Shown here: positions 51,172 to 60,400 of the stretch, in pieces
Layout: each line of letters opens with the position of its first letter
How positions within the stretch are numbered: position 1 is the stretch's first letter
Assembly (NCBI GenBank): GCA_028285445.1
Contig: JANQPQ010000034.1
Location: forward strand, 124,001 to 188,000
Source of the DNA: Cyclobacteriaceae bacterium
Lineage (GTDB): Bacteria > Bacteroidota > Bacteroidia > Cytophagales > Cyclobacteriaceae
Reading direction: 5' to 3'
DNA: 64,000 nt
The notes under the pieces: model-generated
Told to the model about the DNA's origin: nothing
Databases searched by the model: none
Seen by the model: only the letters and a program-made list of their open reading frames with translations
Position numbers and translations under genes: made by a program

Positions 51172-53703
51172 CTAATTTGGATTCAAAATTGAATCAATTC
51201 TTTCCCGAGCGTCTTCCAAATGGTATCGGCTGGTACGATCTGACGTTCTGGCCAGGGCCGATCTTATTTGCCCATCCAGAACTTTAAGTTCGGCTCGTAC
51301 CATTGGCCTTATATCAGATTGACTGACATCAACCTGGGTTCTTCGGACAAATGCCCTGAAAGCTGCCGGTATTGGCCGTTGCTCTTCAGTCATAAGATAC
51401 TGCATTCTTTCCAAATATGCTCGCTGTAAATTTCGTCTGTAAGGATCAATTGTGCGGCCCCTGGCAAGCTCAGACCAGACGCCGTTCCTTAGATCAGACA
51501 TCATCTCTATCATGGTGTACGAGCTTTGTGGGCTAAAGGCAGCGATCTCGCTCAAACGCTGAAGTCTTTCAAAGCTCAGTAGATTATTCAGATGCCTGGA
51601 TTGTAATCTCCGAATTCTCTCCAAGGCACCGGCGTCTTCCATTCGGCGTAGCATCTCGGGGTCAAGGAGCCATTGTGGAGTTACAAAAGCATTGGCAAGT
51701 AGCCAGTTCATGGATTCTTTTTGCTTCGCTTCAGTAAGAGGCTCGTACACTACACCATCCTGGTCACTAGACTTTAGTGTTTCGTTCACTCCTCCGACAT
51801 TAGTTACCACGTGCCCTATGTATCTACTCCAGACACCTACAAGTTCGCCATACAACTCTGATAAATCTGTATAGTCCTTTCCGTCCGTAGCAGTCCACTC
51901 TACCAGGTTAGGTGCCACCTTCTTGAGGTTAGCAAGGCCATAAGTGCTGGCCATTACAGGGTCAGCTCCGATGCCCTCCGTCTGCGAATCAGGATCAATC
52001 TGACCCCGGCCTGAACCAAACATATAGACAGGGTCTCCTTCTTTTTCTTTTATCCACTGGTTGAGGGTGGCTCTTTCCTGTTCGGAGCTATTGGCGTTTG
52101 GAATTACCCGGTAACCCCAATTGATTGAGTATTCGTCGTAGGGGCCAAGCTGCCTTACAAATCTGATATTCTCGTCCCCTGGCTGAGCAATATAATTGTA
52201 TCGTGCATAATCCATAATGGTGGCGGCGATGCCCATTCTTTGTGTAAAGCTGCCGGAGCGAAGAGAGTCAACGGGATAAGCTGCGCTGGCTTTCATATTA
52301 TGTGGTAAACCCAAAGCATGTCCTACCTCATGAGCTATAACCATGCGCATCATCTCTCCAATGTCAGCTTCAGGGGTGTTAAGCGTGCGTGCATTCGGGT
52401 TTGCTGCGCCAGTTTCCAGCAAGTATCTGTTACGATAAGAACGAAGGTGATTGTGGAACCAAATGATATCACTTTCAATGATTTCGCCGCTACGAGGGTC
52501 GGATACACTTGGGCCAACTGCATTACGGGTGGTGCTGGCTACATATCTTACTACTGAATATCTTATGTCTTCGGGACTGAATTCCGGATCTTCCTCCTTA
52601 CTGGGAGGATCTTTGGCGATGATAGCATTTTTGAACCCAGCAACTTCGAATGCCTTTTGCCAATCTTCGATTCCCTGTCTGAAATAGGGCCTCCATTTCA
52701 TGGGGGTGGCAGGGTCGATATAGTATACGATGGGCTTTATTGGCTCAACTAATTCACCACGGGCGTAAGCCGCAGGATCTTTTGGCTCAAGTCGCCATCG
52801 ACGAATGTATCGTTTTTGGTCTGCTTTCAGTTCTTCGGAGGTGTAATCAATTTGTGCAATTGAAAACCAGCCAACTCGAGGGTCATGATACCTGGGTTGC
52901 ATGATGTCCTCTGGCAGCATTATCATAGATTGGTTTACCAACATTGAAATTGTGCCAGCACGTGCATTCGATGGAGGGCTATCAGAGTCGAAGGTCATAT
53001 CCTGGCGCACCTCTATATTTAAAGGATAGCTCTTTATGCCTTCAATATAGCTGCGACTGGCATCAAGTCTGCGAGCTTTGTAGCGGGTACGATTACCACT
53101 GGAAAGGCCACTGATTGCTTTTACATCTTTTGTGAACAGATCAGTAACATTAACCACTACTGCCGATGAGTCCTCACTTAAAGCTTCAACCTTGCCGGCA
53201 AATATTATTGGTGCGTAATTGTTGTTTTGCACTGACTCATAGATGGGTGCGGACTCATCAGCCACATTGCTATAACTAACCGTTCGGAGAAATATCTTAT
53301 TCTCCACTCTACTCCATTGTACAACTTGCTCGTTCACCTTAGAACCAGCAATCATAAATCCTCCACCTAATCCAGCCGGTATTTTCGCAATACGGGTAAC
53401 CCACAGCATGTCTTTGCCAAAAAGATCCTGGGGAATTTCGTAGTAGTACTTGTCGCCAATCTTATGTACAGTAAATATTCCGTCATCACTTTTCGCGTCT
53501 TGAGTTATTACTTCTGAATAGGATTTTAATTGTCCTTTCTTCTTCGGCTTGGGTTTTTCAGTTGTGGCGGCCTCGTTTCCTTTGTTCTTCTTTTTTCGCT
53601 GAGACAACAAATCCCCCTCAATGCAAAAGATCATCAAGGCCGTGAGAAAGAGCAGTTTTAGTGTAAATGGTTTAGTTTTCATTAGTCCATATATATTTTT
53701 CAC
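51172..53703 (-). CDS. Exported zinc-dependent metalloprotease (DUF5117/DUF5118 type)
   Basis: 843 residues; an internal ATG at 53682 gives MKTKPFTLKLLF and a better signal peptide. A Sec signal precedes a basic linker (QRKKKNKGNE). The zinc motif is HEVGHALGLPHN, the extended HExxHxxGxxH of metzincins, followed by the Met-turn-like ATIMDYARYNY. The protein is paralogous to the next gene upstream. It is probably an extracellular or periplasmic protease. The 10-bp gap to its paralogue suggests co-transcription. Confidence 0.93.
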   Translation of the reverse strand: MKNIYGLMKTKPFTLKLLFLTALMIFCIEGDLLSQRKKKNKGNEAATTEKPKPKKKGQLKSYSEVITQDAKSDDGIFTVHKIGDKYYYEIPQDLFGKDMLWVTRIAKIPAGLGGGFMIAGSKVNEQVVQWSRVENKIFLRTVSYSNVADESAPIYESVQNNNYAPIIFAGKVEALSEDSSAVVVNVTDLFTKDVKAISGLSSGNRTRYKARRLDASRSYIEGIKSYPLNIEVRQDMTFDSDSPPSNARAGTISMLVNQSMIMLPEDIMQPRYHDPRVGWFSIAQIDYTSEELKADQKRYIRRWRLEPKDPAAYARGELVEPIKPIVYYIDPATPMKWRPYFRQGIEDWQKAFEVAGFKNAIIAKDPPSKEEDPEFSPEDIRYSVVRYVASTTRNAVGPSVSDPRSGEIIESDIIWFHNHLRSYRNRYLLETGAANPNARTLNTPEADIGEMMRMVIAHEVGHALGLPHNMKASAAYPVDSLRSGSFTQRMGIAATIMDYARYNYIAQPGDENIRFVRQLGPYDEYSINWGYRVIPNANSSEQERATLNQWIKEKEGDPVYMFGSGRGQIDPDSQTEGIGADPVMASTYGLANLKKVAPNLVEWTATDGKDYTDLSELYGELVGVWSRYIGHVVTNVGGVNETLKSSDQDGVVYEPLTEAKQKESMNWLLANAFVTPQWLLDPEMLRRMEDAGALERIRRLQSRHLNNLLSFERLQRLSEIAAFSPQSSYTMIEMMSDLRNGVWSELARGRTIDPYRRNLQRAYLERMQYLMTEEQRPIPAAFRAFVRRTQVDVSQSDIRPMVRAELKVLDGQIRSALARTSDRTSRYHLEDARERIDSILNPN

Positions 53704-53712
53704 AGAATAGCT

Positions 53713-56229
53713 TTATTTGGGGTCGAGTATTAGATTGATCCGTTCCAGAGCATCTTCCAGATGGTACTTGCTCATGCTATCAGATGTTCTTGCAATTGCT
53801 GCCCTAACTTGCGCACGGAGGGTTTTTAGTTCAGCTCTGACCATGGGTCTTATATCTGATTGACTTACATCTACTGCGGTAAAACCAGCACGGTTTCTAA
53901 AGGCGGCCGGTGGTGCGGTCTGTTCGTTTGTCATTAAAAACTCCATCCTCTCGATATAAGCTCTTTGCAAATTTCTACGGTAAGTATCTATGGTCTGCCC
54001 ACGTCGCAGTTCTGAGAATATCCCAGCTCTCAACTCTCTTAACATTTCAAGCGGCGTATATGTGGAGTTGCCCAAAATGGCTTCTCCCTCTATAAGGCGT
54101 TGTAGCCTACTAGCTGATAAAAGCTGGTTGAGGGTATTAACCTGAAAGTTCCGCACTCTTTCTACTGCGCCAGCTCCTTCAATTCTTCGTAACACATCTG
54201 TGTTTATCATCCACTGGGGAGTTGAGAAAGTTTCTTTTTGTAACCAGGCCATTGCTTCTCGCTGCTTAGATTCAGGCACGGGTTCATAAACACTTCCGTC
54301 CTGATCGTAAGTTTTGTGGGTTTCATAAATGCCTCCGATGTTGTTGCGCACATGGCCGTTGTACCGATTCCATTGGAAGAGCACATTGTTATAGAGTTCG
54401 TTTAGATCGTCGTAGTTCTTGCCTTGCTCGGAAGTCCAACTTACCAGGTTGGGAATGATGCGCTTGAGGTTGGCAATTCCGTAACTGCTGGCCTTCATGG
54501 CGTCATCACCAAGATCCTCAGTTTGAGCCCTGGGGTCAATAGGGTTGAAGGTTTGGCGGCCATACCAGTAAAGGGGATCACCTTCATGCGATTTTATCCA
54601 TTGATCCAATGTGGCTTTTTCTTCATCTGCGTTGTTGGCATCAACTATAGGTCTGTAACCCCATCGTGTCACCCACTTGTCGTAGGTTCCGATGTCAGGA
54701 AAAAGGGCAGCATCATCTCCGGGTTGGGCCACATAATTAAAGCGAGCGTAGTCCATTATTGAAGGTGCGGTGCCCATTCTTTCTGTGAAGGTCTTAGAGC
54801 GAAGGGAGTCAACAGGATAAGCAACACTAGAACCCATGTTGTGAGGAAATCCTAAAGTATGGCCAACTTCATGAGCCGATACAAAGCGGATAAGTCTGCC
54901 CATAACCTCATCATCAAACTTTACCTTTCTGGCATCAGGATTTACAGCCGAAGTTTGAATGAAGAACCAGTTTCTCAACAAATTCATCACATTATGATAC
55001 CATATTATGTCGCTTTCAATAATTTCTCCAGAGCGAGGATCGTGCACGTGTGGGCCCTGCGCATTTTGAATTGGATTGGCCGTATATCTTATCACTGAGT
55101 AGCGAACGTCTTCAGGACTCCAATCAGGATCTTCCTCCGGCGTGGGAGGGTCTTTGGCTGTTATAGCATTCTTAAATCCGGCTTCTTCAAAAGCCACGTT
55201 CCAATCTTCCACCCCTTGCTTTAAGTAAGGCCTCCATTTGATTGGGGTTGCCGGGTCGATATAGTACACAATCTGCTTTATTGGTTCAACCAATTCTCCT
55301 CTGCTAAAGGCGGCTGGGTCTTTTGGTTCCAACCTCCACCGCGTGATGTACTGTTTGCGGGTGGCTTTCTGCTCATCGGCGCCGTAATCAATTTGGGCTA
55401 CCGAAAAGAAGCCTACTCGCCGATCGTGCAATCGAGCCATCATTGGTTCTTTGGGTAGTAAAACCAACGACTGATTCATTTCAATTGAGAGAGAATTGGT
55501 ATTTCTGTTGGAAGGCAATTGTGTGGCGTTGTAGGTTAGGATGTGCCGCACTTCGGTATTTAATGGAAAGCTCTTCATGCCTTCTATGAGGCTTCGTGAT
55601 TTGTCAAGGCTGCGAACTCCAAAGTTCCTACGCTGATTGGCATTAAGAGGGCCGATCATCGGAATATCAGTTGTGAATAAGGAGTTTACTTCCACAACAT
55701 ATCGAGAGCTGTCGTCTGAAATTGCCTTAATATCAAACGAGTGTATTATCGGTTCGAAATTATTGTTGCGAACAGACTCATAAATTGGTTTTTCTTCGTC
55801 GGCGACGCTGTTGTGCGAAACTGCCCGGATCAGCAGTTTGTTGTCTTTCTTTTGCCACCGCCAGACTTGCTGTCCTCGAGCCTTCATGCCGGCCCCGCCA
55901 AAGTTGAAATTCTGAATAGTTCCGGAGATTCGACTAACTACTAGAATTTCTCTTTGCAAAAGACTGTCAGCAATCTCAAAGTAATATTTGTCTTCTATCT
56001 TATGGGTGGTGAAAAGGCCTTGGTCGGTTATGGCGTCTTTTGTGATCACATCAGAATAGGCCTTGATCCCGTTCTTATTCTTCGGTTTAGGCTTTTCCGT
56101 TGGCACCGGGTTGCTGTTCCTTCCTTTTTTCCTCTTTTGACTCAGTGCTGAGTCTGGTAGTATGAGTAAAGCGGTTAGAAGCAGCGAACAGAGAATTGCT
56201 TTGGTTCGCGAACTAAAAGAGCTGATCAT
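53713..56229 (-). CDS. Exported zinc-dependent metalloprotease, tandem paralogue
   Basis: 838 residues with a signal peptide (ILCSLLLTALLILPDSALSQ). The zinc motif is HEVGHTLGFPHN and the Met-turn is PSIMDYARFNYV. It aligns with the downstream paralogue over nearly its whole length, including the C-terminal TSDSMSKYHLEDALERINLI. The two probably arose by tandem duplication and may differ in specificity. It is the first gene of the pair, divergent from the FAD reductase gene. Confidence 0.93.
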   Translation of the reverse strand: MISSFSSRTKAILCSLLLTALLILPDSALSQKRKKGRNSNPVPTEKPKPKNKNGIKAYSDVITKDAITDQGLFTTHKIEDKYYFEIADSLLQREILVVSRISGTIQNFNFGGAGMKARGQQVWRWQKKDNKLLIRAVSHNSVADEEKPIYESVRNNNFEPIIHSFDIKAISDDSSRYVVEVNSLFTTDIPMIGPLNANQRRNFGVRSLDKSRSLIEGMKSFPLNTEVRHILTYNATQLPSNRNTNSLSIEMNQSLVLLPKEPMMARLHDRRVGFFSVAQIDYGADEQKATRKQYITRWRLEPKDPAAFSRGELVEPIKQIVYYIDPATPIKWRPYLKQGVEDWNVAFEEAGFKNAITAKDPPTPEEDPDWSPEDVRYSVIRYTANPIQNAQGPHVHDPRSGEIIESDIIWYHNVMNLLRNWFFIQTSAVNPDARKVKFDDEVMGRLIRFVSAHEVGHTLGFPHNMGSSVAYPVDSLRSKTFTERMGTAPSIMDYARFNYVAQPGDDAALFPDIGTYDKWVTRWGYRPIVDANNADEEKATLDQWIKSHEGDPLYWYGRQTFNPIDPRAQTEDLGDDAMKASSYGIANLKRIIPNLVSWTSEQGKNYDDLNELYNNVLFQWNRYNGHVRNNIGGIYETHKTYDQDGSVYEPVPESKQREAMAWLQKETFSTPQWMINTDVLRRIEGAGAVERVRNFQVNTLNQLLSASRLQRLIEGEAILGNSTYTPLEMLRELRAGIFSELRRGQTIDTYRRNLQRAYIERMEFLMTNEQTAPPAAFRNRAGFTAVDVSQSDIRPMVRAELKTLRAQVRAAIARTSDSMSKYHLEDALERINLILDPK

Positions 56230-56326
56230 TATCTTCGTTTTAGGTTAAGTGAGTAACCAACTAAAATAGTAGGTTAAGGTTCAATTATTAGACAATAACT
56301 TTTAGTCTTGCTCATGCGATTGACTA

Positions 56327-57499
56327 GTGGCAGTTTTATATTATGAATGGTTTTCGAATTTTAGGTATTGGTTTAATCAACTGTTTTTGAGGGACGTAGT
56401 TGTAATCGGTGGAGGCTTGGCAGGTTTAATTTCAGCCCATCAGTTGGCGTCGGCTGGTCTTGATGTTTTATTGGTTGAGAAGAAGTCATATCCTTTTCAC
56501 AGGGTCTGCGGAGAATACATTTCCAATGAGGTTTTGCCATTTCTTAATGCAAACAATTTATTTCCCGAAGAACTGGCGCCAGTTCAGATCTCTAGGTTTA
56601 GCCTCACGTCAGTAAATGGAAAAGAGGGGAGGCTCAAGCTTGATCTGGGAGGGTTTGGCTTGAGTCGCTACAATTTCGACAACTACCTTTACGCCTCTGC
56701 TAAGCATAAAGGCGCGGAGTTTCAACTCAACACTTCAGTTAAATCTGCTTCTTTTCAGCACGATCGTTTTGAGGTAGTCCTATCAAATGGAACCGAACTA
56801 GAGGCTCGCATAGTGATAGGTGCACATGGGAAGAGAGATCGGCTTGATAGAGAGATGAATCGTGATTTCTTTCAAAAACGTACTCCTTATTTAGGAGTGA
56901 AGTATCACATAAAATATGATATGCCTGAGGACTTAATCGCTTTGCACAATTTTCAGGGCGGATATTGTGGAATTAGTCATGTGGAGGGAAGCAGATTAAA
57001 CTTATGCTACCTTTCGGAAAGGGCGAATCTCAGAAGCTTCGGATCAATTCCTGAAATGGAAAGAGGAGTCCTCTACCGCAACCCCTTTCTGAAAGACATA
57101 TTTACCCAAGGTGAGTTTCTTTTTGATTCTCCAAAAGTGATAAACGAGATTTCATTTGCAACAAAAAAACCTGTAGAGGGACACATGTTAATGGCTGGCG
57201 ATAGTGCTGGTATGATCACACCCTTGTGCGGCAATGGTATGGCCATGGCCATCCATTCTGGTAAGGTTTTGTCTGAATTGGTAGTCGACTACTTTGCTGA
57301 TCACAGAGAGCGCCTTAAGCTTGAAGCAACCTATTCACGAGAATGGCATAAGCTCTTTGCAAAAAGGCTCTGGATCGGAAGGAGGATCCAGAGCCTTTTT
57401 GGTGGAGTTTTCCACAGCAATGTTGCTGTGAATCTTGCCAGGAGCGTTAAGCCAGTAGCTAAATTTCTTGTAAGCAAGACACACGGAAAGCCTTTCTAG
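56327..57499 (+). CDS. FAD-dependent oxidoreductase (geranylgeranyl-reductase-like)
   Basis: 390 residues from GTG 56327; a TTG start at 56387 would give MRDVVVIGGGLAGL, nearer to the family norm. FAD motif: VVVIGGGLAGLISAHQLASA; second motif HRVCGEYISNEV; C-terminal GDSAGMITPLCGNGMAMAIH. The end, VSKTHGKPF, is typical of the family. Relatives lie beside type III PKS, UbiA and methyltransferase genes in Bacteroidota. Here those genes are 36 kb away. A perfect 16-bp inverted repeat lies inside the coding region at 57361-57400. Confidence 0.9.
   Translation: MAVLYYEWFSNFRYWFNQLFLRDVVVIGGGLAGLISAHQLASAGLDVLLVEKKSYPFHRVCGEYISNEVLPFLNANNLFPEELAPVQISRFSLTSVNGKEGRLKLDLGGFGLSRYNFDNYLYASAKHKGAEFQLNTSVKSASFQHDRFEVVLSNGTELEARIVIGAHGKRDRLDREMNRDFFQKRTPYLGVKYHIKYDMPEDLIALHNFQGGYCGISHVEGSRLNLCYLSERANLRSFGSIPEMERGVLYRNPFLKDIFTQGEFLFDSPKVINEISFATKKPVEGHMLMAGDSAGMITPLCGNGMAMAIHSGKVLSELVVDYFADHRERLKLEATYSREWHKLFAKRLWIGRRIQSLFGGVFHSNVAVNLARSVKPVAKFLVSKTHGKPF
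57361..57400. terminator. Perfect 16-bp inverted repeat inside the FAD reductase gene (terminator-like)
   Basis: AAAAAGGCTCTGGATC (57361-57376) is followed by an 8-nt loop and its exact complement GATCCAGAGCCTTTTT (57385-57400). One further base pair is possible (C57360/G57401). The A5/T5 ends make it look like a bidirectional Rho-independent terminator, yet it lies about 100 bp before the stop codon. Confidence 0.7.
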
Positions 57500-60400
57500 T
57501 TAGCGTTTGATAAGCTTCAGGGTGGCTATTGACTCCCCTGTGACAACTCTCAATAAGTAAACGCCCGATTTTTCTGAGCTTAGATCCAGGGAATGTAGTA
57601 GGACTTCTCTATCAGAAAATCGTATCTGACGGATCACCTTTCCTCCGATTGAAGTAACCTGCAACCGAACCTCGTCATTTCTGTTTCCTAACTCAATTTG
57701 GAAAATACCCTCACTAGGATTGGGATAAACCTCCAGCAGTTTCACTCCATTATTGTAGATTGAAGTAACGGGATTTACTGTTATCGATAAAGTTGTACTA
57801 GCTGAGAGGTTACCATCATCCGTGGCTGTTAGCTTAACGTCAATTTCGCCAACATCCATTTCCAGTGGAGTACCACTAAAGACGCCTGCTTGAAATTTTA
57901 GCCAATTTGGTAGTTCACCACCATCGTTGAGTTGGGCAGTAATATCCAAATCGGAGTCTTCCTCGTCTGAGAATAGCCCCGTAGGCAGTGCAAATGAGAA
58001 TGGAGCATCCTGTTCAGCAGTCTGGTTTTCTAATTGACCTGATACCTGTGGCGCGTCATTTACTGCTTCTACTGATAGCTCAAAGAAAGTACTTGCGGAA
58101 TTGCTGTCATTGTCAGTGGCTGATATCTTTATCTTATAAATACCTGCATCATCGTTATGGCTAGGAGTCCCGGAAAGTATTCGCGTTTCAGCATCGAAGC
58201 TAAGCCAGATTGGTAAGTCTGCTGATTGCTGCTTAACGCTATAGGTAATGGTTCCTTCATCGGTAAACAAATCAGCGGCAATGGTAAGACTAAATTCCTT
58301 ATCCTCCGTGGCAGTCTGATCTGCCACTTCCCCGTTTAGCTTGGGTTGACCTTCTACAAATTCAGCATCAACCATTAATTTGAAAGTAGTTGAAGCACTC
58401 AGTTCACCATTATCCTTAGCAGTTATCATTAAGTCATAGGTGGAGCCAATTATTTCAGATGTTGGCGTACCTGCCAGTTCATCATTTGTCATTGAAAGCC
58501 ACGAAGGTAGGGCCTCGCCGTTTGATAGACTTGCAGAAAGAGCAAGTTCGGAGGCATTCTGTTCTTCATCGCTAAACACACCTGCCTTGTCGATGCTTAA
58601 ACTAAAGGCGGTATTTGCAAATGCCGTTTGGGTGGCTATTGATCCAATTACGGCCGGTGCGTCATTAACACTTTCTACAGATATTTTGAAGGTTGTAAAG
58701 TTGAAGTTACCGTCTTTGTCAGTTGCTGTAACCTTCACTTCAATTTCACCGATATTGACAACCAGGGGTAAGCCTGTAAACACCATGCCATTGAATTCCA
58801 GCCATGACATCTCCAACTTGGTGCCGTCAGTAAGTTCAGCGCTGTAGGTTAAATTCTCCACACCTCCATCATCGGAGAAAGCTGTATTTGGAACGGTAAG
58901 AATGAAGGGTTGGTCTTCTTTAGCCTGTTGGTCGGGTATGCCTGCATTGACTGTGGGTGCTCCCACCGGTTGAACAGTTACGTCAAAACTTGTTTCTGTG
59001 CTCTTAGGTGTATCTCCATCATCTGTGGCAACAACTTTTATTGTATGAGTACCGACGTGGTCGTTGTTTGGTTGCCATGAGATATTACCAGCGGCTGCAT
59101 CCACCGTTATTCCCAAAGCTGTTGCTTCTGAATTCAAAGAATACTGAATGCCGTGATTTTCCACATCCGAGGCCGATGCAGTTACCGATAAACTTTCTCC
59201 AACAATTAGAGCGATATCGGCTATGCTTTCTAAAACGGGCGCATCGTTTACCTCGCTGACGCTTACCTCGAGAGTTGCCGTGAAAGTGTTGTTATTATCC
59301 TGGCCATCATTAGCCGTAACTGTATAAGTAAAAGTGCCGGAGCTATCTTGTTTTGCTGATAAAGTAATCTCACCTGTAGTTTCGTCAATCTGAGCCTGGA
59401 TAAATTCATCTTCCGGCTGATTGATTAAGTAGGTAATTGTTTCTGAACTTTCACCAAATACAGGAGTGCTTGCCGTTAAGACTATTTTGTAGGGTTGATC
59501 GAAGTCTTCTTCTAGCGTCACTGCTGACTCTTGCAGCGTAAATGCGGGCTCATCGTTTATAGAGGCTACGGTTACATTGATCTCAAAAACATCACCATCA
59601 ATATTACCGTCGTTAGCTTTAGCCTTAACCGTAAGATTACCAAAGAAATTAGGGCTCGGAGTTACGGTATTACCGCTAAAGGTATAATTCTCTCCCTCAG
59701 CCAAAGCCACTGTAATCTCCGAAGCGCTATTATCAGGATCTAATACTTCAAGTTTGTCGAGCTCAATATCGATAGTTCCATCCTCTATTGCGGCGGCAAT
59801 TCCCGTATAATTGGTTATCAGTGGCTTATCATTAACGGCAGTAACAGTGACACTTAAGCTGTAGCTATCACTATTTATATCGCCGTCGTTAACTTTAACT
59901 GGTACACTCAAAGTTCCATTGTAATTTGTGGCCGGCAGGATCGAGTGGCCATCCACAGTATAATTGTCTCCATTCTCCACCACCATGGTAAAATTTCCGG
60001 GATAGGTATCGTCAGGATCATTTACCGTCAACGCGGCAAATGGTATTTCCAGGCTGTTATCTTCAGCAACCTCCAGGTTTTCACCATTCGTAATTTCAGG
60101 CTTATCATTAACTGGATTTACTGTCAGAGTCAAGTTATGGGCATCACTGTTAAGGTTGCCATCGGATACTGTAACGGGGATAGTCAAGGTGCCATGATAA
60201 TTCAGGTTGGGAGTAATGGTGCTTCCACTGACTGAATAGTTAAGCCCGGGTTGAACAGCGATTGTAAAATCATCAGGAAAGTTATTATCAGGATCTGTGA
60301 CATTAAGCGCTGCAAGTGCTATCTCCTTGGATTGATCTTCATCAGTTTCAAGAGTGCTTGAACTTGCTATTATCGGTTTATCATTTACTGGAGTCACAGT

